Origin: Mesorhizobium erdmanii USDA 3471 | GTDB lineage: Bacteria; Pseudomonadota; Alphaproteobacteria; Rhizobiales; Rhizobiaceae | NCBI RefSeq assembly: GCF_000472705.1 | Contig: NZ_AXAE01000018.1 | Span: 154 to 64,153 of the forward strand | DNA length: 64,000 nt | Reading direction: 5' to 3' | Shown here: piece by piece, positions 28,841 to 38,305 of the stretch | How positions within the stretch are numbered: position 1 is the stretch's first letter | How the letters are laid out: each line of letters starts with the position of its first letter | Position numbers and translations under genes: made by a program | The notes under the pieces: generated by a model | Databases searched by the model: none | What the model saw: only the letters and a program-made list of their open reading frames with translations | What the model was told of the DNA's origin: nothing

Positions 28841-30271
28841 TTACAGCGCCTTCCCACGCAAATCACCGGGTGTGACATCCAACGGTATTGGGCAGAGGTA
28901 TGGGCGCCCCCCTGTCTGTTGCTTCAACTCCGCCTTTGCACGAGCGATGATTTCTGGATTGCGTATGCAATCTGCCGCCGTAGAAGCCATTACCTTGGCA
29001 GCCAATACCATCCCCTTGTGAGCCGCCGGCAGATCGCCTTGAGTGACGAGCTGCCAACTGTGCCAGGACGTGCCAATGGCGAAACAGGCTGTTTGACACT
29101 GTGCGGTGGGCACGATCCAGCTGACGTCGCCCACATCTGTCGAGCCCATCTCGAATTGATCTGTCCCCAACGGTAGGAGACTATCGTGGAGGATCTTGTC
29201 CTTCAACGAAACATCGCGTCCCGCGACGCTGGCCAGCGCGCCCTCATCCGTCAGCGCCATTTTTCGAAGCTCCTGGGCGAACTCATAGTCGGCTCTGTCA
29301 AAGGGGGGTGGGCCGACACGGCTCATGTTCTCATACATGACATCATACAGCGCTTTGTTCGGCAAAAGATTGGAGTAGCCGCCAGTGATTTGCATCTTAA
29401 CAGATGTCTCGGTCATAAGCGCAGCACCTTCTGCAATCTTTTGCACGCGCGCGAACACCCGCTCAGCATCTTGCCAGTTCGGAGAACGAATAGAATACGA
29501 TGACTCGGCATACGCCTGCACGACATTAGGGAATTCACCGCCGGCGTTTGTAATGGCATAGTGAACGCGAGCGTTTGAGGGCATGTGCTCGCGCATGTAG
29601 TTGACGCCGACATTCATTAACTCGACTGCGTCGAGCGCGCTGCGCCCCAAATGTGGATCCGACGCCGCATGCGCAGCGCGTCCGGTGAAGGAGAAACGAG
29701 CCCACTTTGCAGCGTTGCAGGATTTCGTTAGCACTTCGTTAACCACTGCTGGGTGCCAGCAGAAGGCAACATCGAGATCGTCAAACGCGCCGGCTCGAGC
29801 CATAAAGGCCTTACCCCCTCCAGCCTCCTCTGCCGGGCAGCCGTAAAAGCGCACTGTCCCTTCAATACGTTCAGCTGCGAGCGCATCCTTTAATGCAACT
29901 GCCGCAAGCGCCGAGCCAGCGCCAAGAAGATTGTGACCGCAACCATGACCTGGTCCACTCTCGGTTGAGCTGGGTTCAGTTGCTCTCGAGACTTGAGCAA
30001 GATCGGGAAGCGCGTCGTATTCGCCGAGGATGCCAATGATCGGGCTGCCCTCGCCGAACTCGGCGATGAAGGCGGTAGGGATACCGCCGACATTCCTGGT
30101 GATACGAAAACCTTCGCGCTCGAGCATAGAGATGTGCTCTGCAACCGAGCGATGCTCCTCAAATGCTAATTCTGGCATTGCCCAGATGCGGTCGCTCAGG
30201 GCACAATAGTCGGCAGCTTTCGCATTCACGTGACGGACGATTTCATCAAGGCTGAGAGAGTCATTTTCCAT
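28841..30271 (-). CDS. M20-family amidohydrolase (AbgB-like)
   Basis: 476 residues. The M20 metal-binding motifs are present: GEYDALPDLAQ (with D), GHGCGHNLLG and PAEEAGGG. The dimerisation domain occupies about residues 190-310. It resembles the p-aminobenzoyl-glutamate hydrolase subunit B branch, which cleaves amide bonds of small cytoplasmic substrates. It lies 262 bases upstream of the double MBL gene on the same strand; that gap holds nothing I recognise. The substrate is unknown; the surrounding importers suggest an imported amide. Confidence 0.9.
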   Translation of the reverse strand: MENDSLSLDEIVRHVNAKAADYCALSDRIWAMPELAFEEHRSVAEHISMLEREGFRITRNVGGIPTAFIAEFGEGSPIIGILGEYDALPDLAQVSRATEPSSTESGPGHGCGHNLLGAGSALAAVALKDALAAERIEGTVRFYGCPAEEAGGGKAFMARAGAFDDLDVAFCWHPAVVNEVLTKSCNAAKWARFSFTGRAAHAASDPHLGRSALDAVELMNVGVNYMREHMPSNARVHYAITNAGGEFPNVVQAYAESSYSIRSPNWQDAERVFARVQKIAEGAALMTETSVKMQITGGYSNLLPNKALYDVMYENMSRVGPPPFDRADYEFAQELRKMALTDEGALASVAGRDVSLKDKILHDSLLPLGTDQFEMGSTDVGDVSWIVPTAQCQTACFAIGTSWHSWQLVTQGDLPAAHKGMVLAAKVMASTAADCIRNPEIIARAKAELKQQTGGRPYLCPIPLDVTPGDLRGKAL

Positions 30272-31040
30272 AGTTACTTAATTCCCTTAGGTCGGGGTCG
30301 GGGACATCGTTCAGGCGGTGCGCACTAACTATCTAAGTCTCGCCGGCTTCATTTCGGGATTGCTGGACGTCAGGTCTCTATTCGATGAAAGTTCCTCTAC
30401 TTTACAATGATTTAGGGATTGGGCATCGAGGTCTGGGTGAAGGTCGCTGTATCTCGAAGCGGCACGGCGACGGGCTATACCGTTCCCAGCGGCAATAAAA
30501 TTGAACAGTAAGAACAGCCAATCGACCTCTCCAATTGCCCATCACGATTTAACCTAAATCCGGTTCTCTAGCCGAACTCGCCTCCGCCAAGCAAAGTAAG
30601 CAACGAGCTTCTGCGCATTGGTAGACGCAGATAGTAGAAAATTGCATCAGTACAACGCCTTAGGGCCAATGGCAGCCTGAACCCTGAGCGATAAGGAGCG
30701 CGTGTCTGCGCTAATCCGGTTCTTTGCTCTGAGGCGAGCCTCGCTGTCCAAAAAGCTCACAGGACCCCTACCGAAGATTTGTCTTTGATCTCGGTGCTAC
30801 TTGATAGTGCCAACTCGGTACACCCGCTAAATCTTGATCACACATCGTGATTATGCCGGGTCGAGCTCACCGAAAAGGGATCGAAGCCGGAACGCCAGTG
30901 CGGCGGTTCGAGCAACGCCGTGAGAATGCCCGTCGCTATCGTGCAGCCGCCGTTGGGTAGTCGCGCACTATGTCCGCAGGCGCGACCGGCTTGCCTTGCG
31001 TCCTCTCGGAACGGCAAATTTTGTCGCGTGCGAACGAATG
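30272..31040. other. Long gene-free gap with a dispersed repeat
   Basis: Nearly 770 bases without a credible gene. It holds repeat copy B (30639-30709). The other frames are short and atypical. It may contain the promoter of the M20 gene and IS-derived debris. Confidence 0.45.
30639..30709 (+). repeat. Dispersed repeat, copy B
   Basis: Shares three sequence blocks with 21376-21460 in the same orientation, with a shorter middle section. See copy A. Confidence 0.5.
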
Positions 31041-31065
31041 AAAAGGCCCGGCGCGAAGGCCGGGC
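31041..31065 (-). terminator. Rho-independent terminator of the importer operon
   Basis: GCCCGGC (31046-31052) and GCCGGGC (31059-31065) form a stem with a six-base loop. On the minus strand it is followed by CTTTTC. It lies about 80 bases after the stop of the ATPase gene at 31142, the right place to end the 36148-31142 operon. Confidence 0.75.
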
Positions 31066-31141
31066 AAGTTTGCGCGGGTGGAGGGAGGCACCGGCGCAGG
31101 GGAACCTGATTGAACTGGTGGTATCGCGAAGAGTCACATCG

Positions 31142-32779
31142 CTAATTCCCCGCACTTGCCATCTTCCGGCCGGCGGTCGCCTTCTCCAGCCAGCCGAGCT
31201 CCAACTCCGGCACGGACGACAGCAGGAGATCGGTATAGTCGTCGAACGGCGGCGTCAGCACCTGGCTCTTCGCCCCATAACGCACGACCTCGCCGCGATA
31301 CATGACGGCGATGGAATCGGCGATCGACCTCACCGTCGCGAGATCGTGGGTGATGAAGAGGTAAGCCACTTGCTCGATCTGCTGTAGATTGAGCAACAGC
31401 TTCAGGATACCGTTTGCCACCAGCGGGTCCAGGGCCGAAGTTACCTCATCGCAGATGATGAGCTTGGGCTTGGCCGCCAGCGCACGGGCGATACAGACGC
31501 GCTGCTTCTGGCCTCCCGACAGTTCGGCCGGATAGCGGTCGATGAAGCCCTTGCCCATCTCGATTTCCTCGAGCAGCTCCTTGACGCGTCGGTCACGCTC
31601 AGCGCCCTTGAGGCCGAAATAGAAAGTTAGCGGCCGGCCGATGATGGTGCCGACGGTATGGCGCGGGTTCATCGCCACATCGGCCATCTGGTAGATCATC
31701 TGAAGCTGGCGTAAGTCTTCCTTGGTACGGCCGCCGAGTCGGTTGGAAAGCTTGCGGCCCTCGAAGGTAATTTCACCCTGCTGCGGCTGCAACAGGCCAG
31801 TGATCACCCGCGCCAGCGTCGATTTTCCGGAACCGGATTCGCCGACCACAGCCAGCGTCTGGCCGGGATGGATATCGACCGAGACGTTTTTCAACACCTT
31901 TAAAATGCCGTTGCCATATGCGGCCGTGACGTTCTTGACCGATAGGATCGGTTTCGGCGTCGGCTGCTTCTCTTCGTGCTCGATATGGCGCACGGAGACC
32001 AATGCCTGGGTATAGGCCTGCTTCGGCTCCTTGATGATCTGATGGGCGGTGCCCGTCTCAACCATCTTGCCATTGCGTAGCACCATGATGTCGTCGGCCA
32101 CCTGCGCGACAACGGCAAGGTCATGGGTTATATAGAGCGCGGCAACACCTGTGGCGTGGATTGCTTGCTTGATCGCGGCAAGCACGTCGATCTGCGTCGT
32201 CACGTCGAGCGCCGTGGTCGGTTCGTCGAAGATGATCAGAACCGGCTCGGGGCAGAGCGCCATGGCCGTCATCACGCGTTGCAATTGTCCGCCGGAGACC
32301 TGGTGCGGATAGCGCTCGCCAATATTTTCCGGGTCGGGAAGGCTGAGCTTGCGGAACAGCGCCACAGCCCGGCGTTCGGCCTCGGCGCGGTTGGTTAAGC
32401 CGTGCTTGAGCGAGCTTTCCACCACCTGATCCATCAGCCGCTGGGCGGGATTGAAGGCCGCTGCCGCGGATTGCGCGACATAGCATACTTCATGGCCGCG
32501 CAGTTTGCGGATGGCGTTCTTACCCTGCTTGAGGATGTCGCGGCCGTTGAGGATGACCTCGCCGCCGGTGATGCGCACGCCGCCGCGGCCATACCCCATC
32601 GGCGAGAGCCCGATGGTGGATTTGCCGGCGCCGGATTCACCGATCAGGCCCAGCACCTTGCCCTTCTCGAGCGTTAGCGACACATTATCGACGATGGTGA
32701 TCGTCATCGGCTGTTCGCCGGGCGGATAGGTGGTCGCCTCAATGCGAAGATTGCGGATGTCGAGCAGCACATCAGCCAT
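31142..32779 (-). CDS. Fused double ATPase of a dipeptide/oligopeptide ABC importer (DppD-DppF type)
   Basis: 545 residues containing two ABC ATPase domains. Domain 1 (about 1-260) has Walker A GESGAGKST and signature VSGGQLQRV; domain 2 (about 275-530) has GESGSGKST and LSGGQKQRV. Such fusions replace separate DppD and DppF subunits and power import at the inner membrane. It is the last gene of the operon binding protein, permease B, permease C, ATPase. Its start overlaps the permease C gene by eight bases, implying coupled translation. It may also drive the permease-less binding proteins elsewhere in the window. Confidence 0.95.
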   Translation of the reverse strand: MADVLLDIRNLRIEATTYPPGEQPMTITIVDNVSLTLEKGKVLGLIGESGAGKSTIGLSPMGYGRGGVRITGGEVILNGRDILKQGKNAIRKLRGHEVCYVAQSAAAAFNPAQRLMDQVVESSLKHGLTNRAEAERRAVALFRKLSLPDPENIGERYPHQVSGGQLQRVMTAMALCPEPVLIIFDEPTTALDVTTQIDVLAAIKQAIHATGVAALYITHDLAVVAQVADDIMVLRNGKMVETGTAHQIIKEPKQAYTQALVSVRHIEHEEKQPTPKPILSVKNVTAAYGNGILKVLKNVSVDIHPGQTLAVVGESGSGKSTLARVITGLLQPQQGEITFEGRKLSNRLGGRTKEDLRQLQMIYQMADVAMNPRHTVGTIIGRPLTFYFGLKGAERDRRVKELLEEIEMGKGFIDRYPAELSGGQKQRVCIARALAAKPKLIICDEVTSALDPLVANGILKLLLNLQQIEQVAYLFITHDLATVRSIADSIAVMYRGEVVRYGAKSQVLTPPFDDYTDLLLSSVPELELGWLEKATAGRKMASAGN

Positions 32780-33596
32780 TGCCGCGCCCTCCCTTGAGAT
32801 CGGTGGTGCGGTTCAGGATCCAGTCGGCGACCAGGTTGACGGAGATGGCGAGCGCGGCAATCGCCGCAGCCGGGATCAGCGCCGCCGGGATGCCGAAGAC
32901 GATACCATCCTTGTTCTCCTTGACCATGCCGCCCCAGTCCGCTGCCGGCGGCTGCACGCCGAGGCCGAGGAAGGAGAGAGCGGAGAGGACGAGCACCGCA
33001 TAAATGAACCGCAGCCCGAGTTCCGAAACCAGCGGCGAGAGCGCATTCGGCAGGATTTCGGCGAAGATAACCCACCACTTGCCTTCGCCGCGCAATTTGG
33101 CGGCCTCGACGAAATCCATTACGTTCAAGTCCGATGCGACCGCGCGTGACAGGCGGAAGACGCGGGTCGCATCGAGAGTGCCCATGACGAGGATCAACGT
33201 GACTAGCGTCGAAGGCAGCACCGAGAGCACCACGAGACTGAAGATCAGCGTCGGGATTGCCATCAGCAGGTCGACGAAACGGGACATCAACATATCGAAC
33301 CAGCCGCCGACCACCGCAGCGGTGAAGCCGAGGATTGCGCCCATCGAAAAGGAAAGCAGTGTCGCCAGAACCGCGATCAGGATCGTCGTCTGGGCGCCAT
33401 AGATCATGCGCGAGAGCAGGTCGCGGCCAAGATTGTCGGTGCCGAAGAGAAATTTCGCCGATATCGGCTCCCAGACGCCGCCGGCGATGTCGCCGAGGGC
33501 GTAGGGAGCGATCCACTGTGCGAAGATCGCCACGAGGAAGAAAAGGGTCGTGACAACAAGGCCGATCAGCGCGCCGATGGGAATACGTCTTGGCAT
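32772..33596 (-). CDS. ABC importer permease, DppC type
   Basis: 274 residues with about six membrane segments, an N-terminal helix (LVVTTLFFLVAIFAQWIAP), the LFGTDNLGRDLLSRMIYGA motif of DppC-type permeases and an EAA-type loop (EAAKLRGEGKWWV). It pairs with the permease encoded upstream. A wrecked copy of this gene lies at 51880-52255 in another module. It is tightly packed: 8 bases from the preceding gene and overlapping the next. Confidence 0.95.
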   Translation of the reverse strand: MPRRIPIGALIGLVVTTLFFLVAIFAQWIAPYALGDIAGGVWEPISAKFLFGTDNLGRDLLSRMIYGAQTTILIAVLATLLSFSMGAILGFTAAVVGGWFDMLMSRFVDLLMAIPTLIFSLVVLSVLPSTLVTLILVMGTLDATRVFRLSRAVASDLNVMDFVEAAKLRGEGKWWVIFAEILPNALSPLVSELGLRFIYAVLVLSALSFLGLGVQPPAADWGGMVKENKDGIVFGIPAALIPAAAIAALAISVNLVADWILNRTTDLKGGRGNG

Positions 33597-33604
33597 GGTG
33601 CTCC

Positions 33605-34555
33605 TTACCGCGGATGCCTGAGGCGCGGATTGGCGAGAATGGACGCCACGTCAGCCACGACATTGAGGAAGATATAGACGGCGGCGAAAATCAGGCCGAC
33701 GGCCTGAACCACGGGCACGTCGCGCATGGCGACATGGTCGACCAGATACTGCCCCATGCCCGGATAGACGAAAATCACCTCAACGACGACGACGCCGACC
33801 ACGAGATAGGCGAGATTGAGGATCACGACATTGATGATCGGGGCAAGGGCATTGGGGAGAGCATGCTTGCGGATGACCTCGAACGCCGTCAGGCCCTTCA
33901 GTTCAGCAGTCTCGATATAAGCCGACTGCATTACGTTGAGGATCGCGGCCCGCGTCATTCGCATCATATGTGCGAGAATTCCCAGGGTCAGCGCGGTGCA
34001 GGGCAGCGCGATCGCCTTCATCCTGTCGAGGAAGGGCATGCCGTCATAGACGGTAGAAATGCCTGGGAAGATCTGGAACTTCACGGCAAAGAAATAGACC
34101 AGCAAGTAGCCAATGAAGAATTCCGGCACCGAGGTGGAGGCAAGCGCCAAGCCCGAGATCAGCTTGTCAACCGGGCGGTTGTGATGATGCACGGCGACAA
34201 GCCCCAGGATGACGGCAAGTGGGACCGCCACGATGGCGGCCCAGAAAGCAAGGAACAGCGTGTTCCACAGCCGCTCCCTGATGGACGCGGCTATATCGAG
34301 CTTGGTCGTCAGCGCAGTGCCCAGGTCACCCTGCAGAATTCCGAACAGCCAGTGGAAATACCTGACATAGGCAGGGTCGTTGAGGCCCATTTCCCTTCTG
34401 AGATTCTCGAGCGCAAGCGGCGTTGCCGTTTTGCCGAGAATGGCCTGCGCCACGTCACCCGGCAGGAGATTGGTACCGGCGAAGATCAGAACCGAAACGG
34501 CGACTAGCAAAAGGATGCCCAGCGCAATGCGCTGGGCAATAAGCTTGGGAACCAT
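33605..34555 (-). CDS. ABC importer permease, DppB type
   Basis: 316 residues with six or so membrane segments; the N-terminus LIAQRIALGILLLVAVSVLIF and the LLPGDVAQAILG segment are typical of DppB-type subunits. It starts 12 bases after the binding-protein stop codon. Broken copies at 14926-15275 and 52260-52620 also follow binding-protein genes, showing that this gene order is ancestral to three modules. Confidence 0.95.
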   Translation of the reverse strand: MVPKLIAQRIALGILLLVAVSVLIFAGTNLLPGDVAQAILGKTATPLALENLRREMGLNDPAYVRYFHWLFGILQGDLGTALTTKLDIAASIRERLWNTLFLAFWAAIVAVPLAVILGLVAVHHHNRPVDKLISGLALASTSVPEFFIGYLLVYFFAVKFQIFPGISTVYDGMPFLDRMKAIALPCTALTLGILAHMMRMTRAAILNVMQSAYIETAELKGLTAFEVIRKHALPNALAPIINVVILNLAYLVVGVVVVEVIFVYPGMGQYLVDHVAMRDVPVVQAVGLIFAAVYIFLNVVADVASILANPRLRHPR

Positions 34556-34567
34556 GGTCGTACGGCC

Positions 34568-36148
34568 TCAGGACTGCAGCCAGCATTTGGACAGTGCGTA
34601 GCCGCCCATAAGTTCCTGGTTTCCATCCGTTGCCCAGCCGCCAACCTGCGGCCCTGTGGCATCGATGAAGTCGTTGAACATCGGGAGGATCGCGCCGCCT
34701 TCGTCGCGGACGATCTGGCCCATGTCGGAATAGAGCTTCTTGCGCTTGTCGGCATCGAGTTCACCGCGTGCTTGGACCAGCATCTGGTCGAACTTCTCGT
34801 TGAAGAAGTGGAACTCGTTCCACGGCGCTTTAGACTGGTACTCGAGGGAATACGTCATGTCCTGGGTCGGACGGCCGCCAAAATAGCTGGCCTTGAAGGG
34901 CATTTTATCGAATTCTGACCAGTAGCTGTCGCCCGGATCGCGCTTGACCTCTATGGTAATGCCCGCCTTGGCTGCGCTCGCCTGGTATAGCTGAGCAGCT
35001 TCCACTGCGCCTGGGAAGCCAACGTCGGACGTGTGAAGGAGCACCGATCCCGAGTGCCCGGACTTCTTGTAATGGAAGGCTGCCTTGTCCGGATCATACT
35101 TGCGCTGCTCCATTTCGGTAAACAGCGGATAGGTTTTGCTTATCGGCGTATCATTGCCGACGGAGCCATAGCCCCCCAGGATCTTCTGGACCATCTCCTC
35201 GCGGTCGATGGCATATTTCAGCGCCAGTCGAAGGTCATTGTTGTCGAAAGGCGTCGTGTCGCATTGGCAAGAAAACAAATAGTGGCCACGGCTGCTGGCG
35301 TTGCGGATGGTGATGGCAGGGAAGCGCTTTAGCAGTTCGACGACCTTCGGATCGACACGGTTGATCATATGGACCTGCCCGCTCTGTAAGGCGGAGTTGC
35401 GGGCCGTCCCATCGTTGATGACGACGATCTCGATCTGATCGGCAAAGCCGCGATCGTCGCGCCAGTAACCTCCGAACCTTTCGCCGCCAAGCCGGATACC
35501 AGCATCGTTGACGGTGACCTTGTAAGGCCCGGTTCCGATGCCGGCGGTCGGGTTGTCCTTGCCGCCATTCGGCTGGACCACCACTTGGTGTGCGGTTATT
35601 ATGAACGGAAATTCGGCGTTGGGATCTTTGAGCGTGAAGACCACGTTCTGGCCGTCGACGGCAATCTTGTCGATGCCCTGCAAAAGTGGGAACGCGGCGG
35701 ATTTCGAGTTGACGTCGGCATGGCGCTCGATGGTGGCGAGCACGTCGGCGGGCGTCATTTCCTTGCCGTTGTGGAACTGTGCGCCCTTGCGGATTTTGAA
35801 GGTCCAGACCTTGGCCTCCTTCGAGGAGCCCCATTCCTCAGCAAGTGCCGGCTGCACCTTTCTATCTGCGTCCAGCTCAACAATCGTTTCGCCCCACTGA
35901 CGGCTGGCGATAAATTGAAATGCATCCGTCATGGTCGCTGGATCAAGATTGTCCGTCGCCGCTCCACCTTGCAGCCCGGCTTTGAGCAGGCCCCCCTTGA
36001 CGGGTCCCTCGGCCCTTGCTGCCGTGGCAAGCAGGTTGTTGGCAAACGCTGCACTGACGCCGAGCGCCGCGGCCCGACCTAGAAACTCGCGTCGGGACAG
36101 CTTACCTTTCGCGACGCGCTCACTGAGAAAACCCAATTCATCATTCAT
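34568..36148 (-). CDS. ABC transporter substrate-binding protein, oligopeptide class (paralogue 2 of 3, complete operon)
   Basis: About 526 residues from the ATG at 36148, preceded by GGAAAAGGGGAAATAAG; the frame extends 96 bases upstream without a ribosome site. A Tat signal (SRREFLGRAAALGVS) and a family 5 binding domain follow. It heads the only one of the three paralogous modules that keeps both permeases and the ATPase. The proteins at 13329 and 52636 are alike over their whole length, with conserved stretches such as NGKEMTPADVLATIERH, so ligand classes are probably related. The Rieske and amidohydrolase genes lie upstream on the same strand, 240 bases away. Confidence 0.94.
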   Translation of the reverse strand: MNDELGFLSERVAKGKLSRREFLGRAAALGVSAAFANNLLATAARAEGPVKGGLLKAGLQGGAATDNLDPATMTDAFQFIASRQWGETIVELDADRKVQPALAEEWGSSKEAKVWTFKIRKGAQFHNGKEMTPADVLATIERHADVNSKSAAFPLLQGIDKIAVDGQNVVFTLKDPNAEFPFIITAHQVVVQPNGGKDNPTAGIGTGPYKVTVNDAGIRLGGERFGGYWRDDRGFADQIEIVVINDGTARNSALQSGQVHMINRVDPKVVELLKRFPAITIRNASSRGHYLFSCQCDTTPFDNNDLRLALKYAIDREEMVQKILGGYGSVGNDTPISKTYPLFTEMEQRKYDPDKAAFHYKKSGHSGSVLLHTSDVGFPGAVEAAQLYQASAAKAGITIEVKRDPGDSYWSEFDKMPFKASYFGGRPTQDMTYSLEYQSKAPWNEFHFFNEKFDQMLVQARGELDADKRKKLYSDMGQIVRDEGGAILPMFNDFIDATGPQVGGWATDGNQELMGGYALSKCWLQS

Positions 36149-36387
36149 CTTATTTCCCCTTTTCCATGCGTTAATTGGTTTATACTTGCTAGTCGCACGA
36201 AGTAGTCTAGTTGCCGTTATGGTACGATCCGTCAAGGTGGCCAATCACACCAGCGAACGTCGGAGCGATCGCCGTCTATGTGGACTGGCTCCTTTGATCG
36301 AGATCGTCTCTAGCGAAATCGCTTCGCTCTTCCGACGGAGGTCGAGCCGTTCTACCTGCGCTGGTCCGGAGAAGGCCTCTTTCTAAC

Positions 36388-36846
36388 CTAAAGGTGTATG
36401 TAGAGAGTAGGTCGACGGCTACCGTTGGTTTCCTCGACCGACACGCGGTAGGTGTCGACCGATGGATCCTCCTCCATGCTGCCCGCGTCGGCCTCGGCGC
36501 AGTTTGAGGTCTTTACCTCCACGCTCACGGGATAGCCGCGCACGTAAATCTTATGTGGATTGAACACGGACTGGCCGGTTTTGATCGCAAACTCCCAGCC
36601 ATGCCACGGGCATCGAATTATTTCGCCTTCTTGCTCGTACTCGAACTGCCCTGGCGTTCCGCCCTTTACCATTCCGTCGATAATTCCTCTACACAGAGGC
36701 GCGGCTTTATGTGGGCAGCTGTTGCGGACGGCATAGTATTCATTGTTGACGTTGAAGATCCCGACACTACGCCCTGCTATATCCACAATGCGTCGTCCGC
36801 CAACCGGAATTTCGTCTGCATAACAAACTTCATATTTCTTAGGCAC
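36388..36846 (-). CDS. Rieske (2Fe-2S) protein
   Basis: 152 residues. Cluster ligands are C44-x-H46 (SCPHK) and C79-x2-H82 (CPWHGW). An insert of about 20 residues separates the motifs, and a C-terminal tail of about 45 residues follows. It is longer than simple Rieske ferredoxins but lacks the catalytic domain of an oxygenase, so it is an electron carrier or a regulatory Rieske subunit. It starts 11 bases after the stop of the amidohydrolase gene, hence the same operon. No oxygenase is nearby. Confidence 0.9.
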   Translation of the reverse strand: MPKKYEVCYADEIPVGGRRIVDIAGRSVGIFNVNNEYYAVRNSCPHKAAPLCRGIIDGMVKGGTPGQFEYEQEGEIIRCPWHGWEFAIKTGQSVFNPHKIYVRGYPVSVEVKTSNCAEADAGSMEEDPSVDTYRVSVEETNGSRRPTLYIHL

Positions 36847-36857
36847 CGTACCTCTCC

Positions 36858-38000
36858 CTACGCGGCCTGAGAGATTGCTGGTAGCGCCAGCTTGTATGTC
36901 TCGATGGCATTCTCTGCGAAGATGCGTCGGCGCAGATCCTCTGGCTGGTCGGACAACGTCATCATCGGATCATCCGAATCCCAATGCGGGAAGTCGCTCG
37001 CAAACATCAGTGTTCGTGAACCACCAATCCAGTTGATAATCTGCTTTAGCGCTTCCGGATCGGCGGGCTCATCCAATGGTTGGGTTCCAAACCGAAAATG
37101 CTCCATCAGGTACTCACTTGGCAGCCTTTTTACCCACGGAGTCCACCGGCGAAGTCCCTTCCAGTCAAGATCCATCTTCCACATCAGGGGCGCCACCCAG
37201 GCAAATCCGCTTTCGACCATCGCCACTTTCAACGTCGGGAACTTTTCGAACACACCTTCGAAGATAAAGCTCGCCAAGTGTACGGCATAAGATGGCGGAC
37301 GCAGCAGACGCATTTCGATGTAGTAACTTGGCCATCCGGCCGGCGATGGCGGCGGATTGATGCCCGCTCCTTCTGAACCGAAATGCATCGTCACCGCTAA
37401 TCCGTGCCGGGCGCATGCTTCGTATATTGGATGATAAAAGCGCTGGCCAAAGGGCCGGGTTGCGCCACAACTGAGCATGATCCCACAAACAGCAGGGTGT
37501 GAGCCAAGCCTATCGATCTCAGCCGCTGCCCCTAAAGGGTCCTGCGAATTGATTGCGAGATTAAGTCTAAACCTTGCATCCTTGGCGAGCCAATGCTCGA
37601 GTGAGTAGTCGTTGAAAGCGCGACACAGAGCGCTTCCATAGTCCACGTCGGCGAGCGCGCTCGCAGTTTGCGCAGGACCACCAGTAAGAATGCCCAAATC
37701 GATGCCATGCGCGTCTAGTAACCGCTTGCCGCAACTCTGCGCGTCACCATTGCTGCCTAATATCTCCCCGTTATCTTGCTCTTCAAAATCTACCCGAGTT
37801 CCGTGATATCCTCCGCTAGAGGCGTGGGGGTCCATTTCAATGCCACCGAAGCCCCACTCCGCAAAACGCTCAGCATTGAACTTGCTGAGATAAGGAAATA
37901 GTTCCGATTTTGTCCGGTAGCAGTGGTGGACATCGGTGTCCACAATTGTGAGTTTTTTCCGACTGCTCTTGACTAACCCGGAATTCATCGTTTTCTCCAT
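36858..38000 (-). CDS. Amidohydrolase, ACMSD-like (amidohydrolase 2 family)
   Basis: About 380 residues from the ATG at 38000 (37988 and 38012 are alternatives). The barrel has DTDVHH near the start (metal-binding region), MHFGSEG in the middle and ASDFPHWDSDDP with the late aspartate. Members decarboxylate or hydrolyse ring-derived acids (ACMSD, 2-hydroxy-type decarboxylases) or hydrolyse amides. Being coupled to a Rieske protein hints at a pathway for an oxidised aromatic or heterocyclic compound (inference). Upstream the region turns into IS debris. Confidence 0.87.
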   Translation of the reverse strand: MEKTMNSGLVKSSRKKLTIVDTDVHHCYRTKSELFPYLSKFNAERFAEWGFGGIEMDPHASSGGYHGTRVDFEEQDNGEILGSNGDAQSCGKRLLDAHGIDLGILTGGPAQTASALADVDYGSALCRAFNDYSLEHWLAKDARFRLNLAINSQDPLGAAAEIDRLGSHPAVCGIMLSCGATRPFGQRFYHPIYEACARHGLAVTMHFGSEGAGINPPPSPAGWPSYYIEMRLLRPPSYAVHLASFIFEGVFEKFPTLKVAMVESGFAWVAPLMWKMDLDWKGLRRWTPWVKRLPSEYLMEHFRFGTQPLDEPADPEALKQIINWIGGSRTLMFASDFPHWDSDDPMMTLSDQPEDLRRRIFAENAIETYKLALPAISQAA

Positions 38001-38145
38001 TCGTGTTCTCAATCGGGAGCATGAAGCGCACGCAAGTGAGTGTGCTTGTCAGGACGATGGCAGCTTTGTCAGCTCATTGAAATATACAGTTCGCCCCAAA
38101 GTCGGCCATCACACCAATGCAATGCACCCGGTTGTTCGTCGGCAC

Positions 38146-38305
38146 CAACTAAGACCGACGTCTGGCACCTCGATGAAGTCGTGGTGCGCATCAATGGTCA
38201 GAAATGCTGGTTTTGGAGAGCGGTTGATCAGGACGATATGGTGCTCGACGAGATTGTCCAGACGCGCCGCGACACCAAAGCCGCTAGGTGCCTGCTGACG
38301 CGACA
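38146..38305 (+). pseudogene. IS6-family transposase, central fragment (left half of an interrupted gene)
   Basis: The frame here reads DVWHLDEVVVRINGQKCWFWRAVDQ and VLDEIVQTRRDTKAAR, the catalytic core start of IS6/IS26-type transposases (the first acidic residue is D or E in DVWHLDE). It breaks off at LLTR, and the sequence continues in frame-like fashion at 38856 with LLKKHGLPPKLR, separated by IS110 debris. The N-terminal part is missing. Confidence 0.75.

Noticed and set aside
33590-34507. 305-codon plus-strand frame opposite a permease gene
   Set aside because: It lies wholly antisense to the DppB-type gene and reads as a shadow, rich in H, D and G; the minus-strand gene has family motifs and operon spacing.
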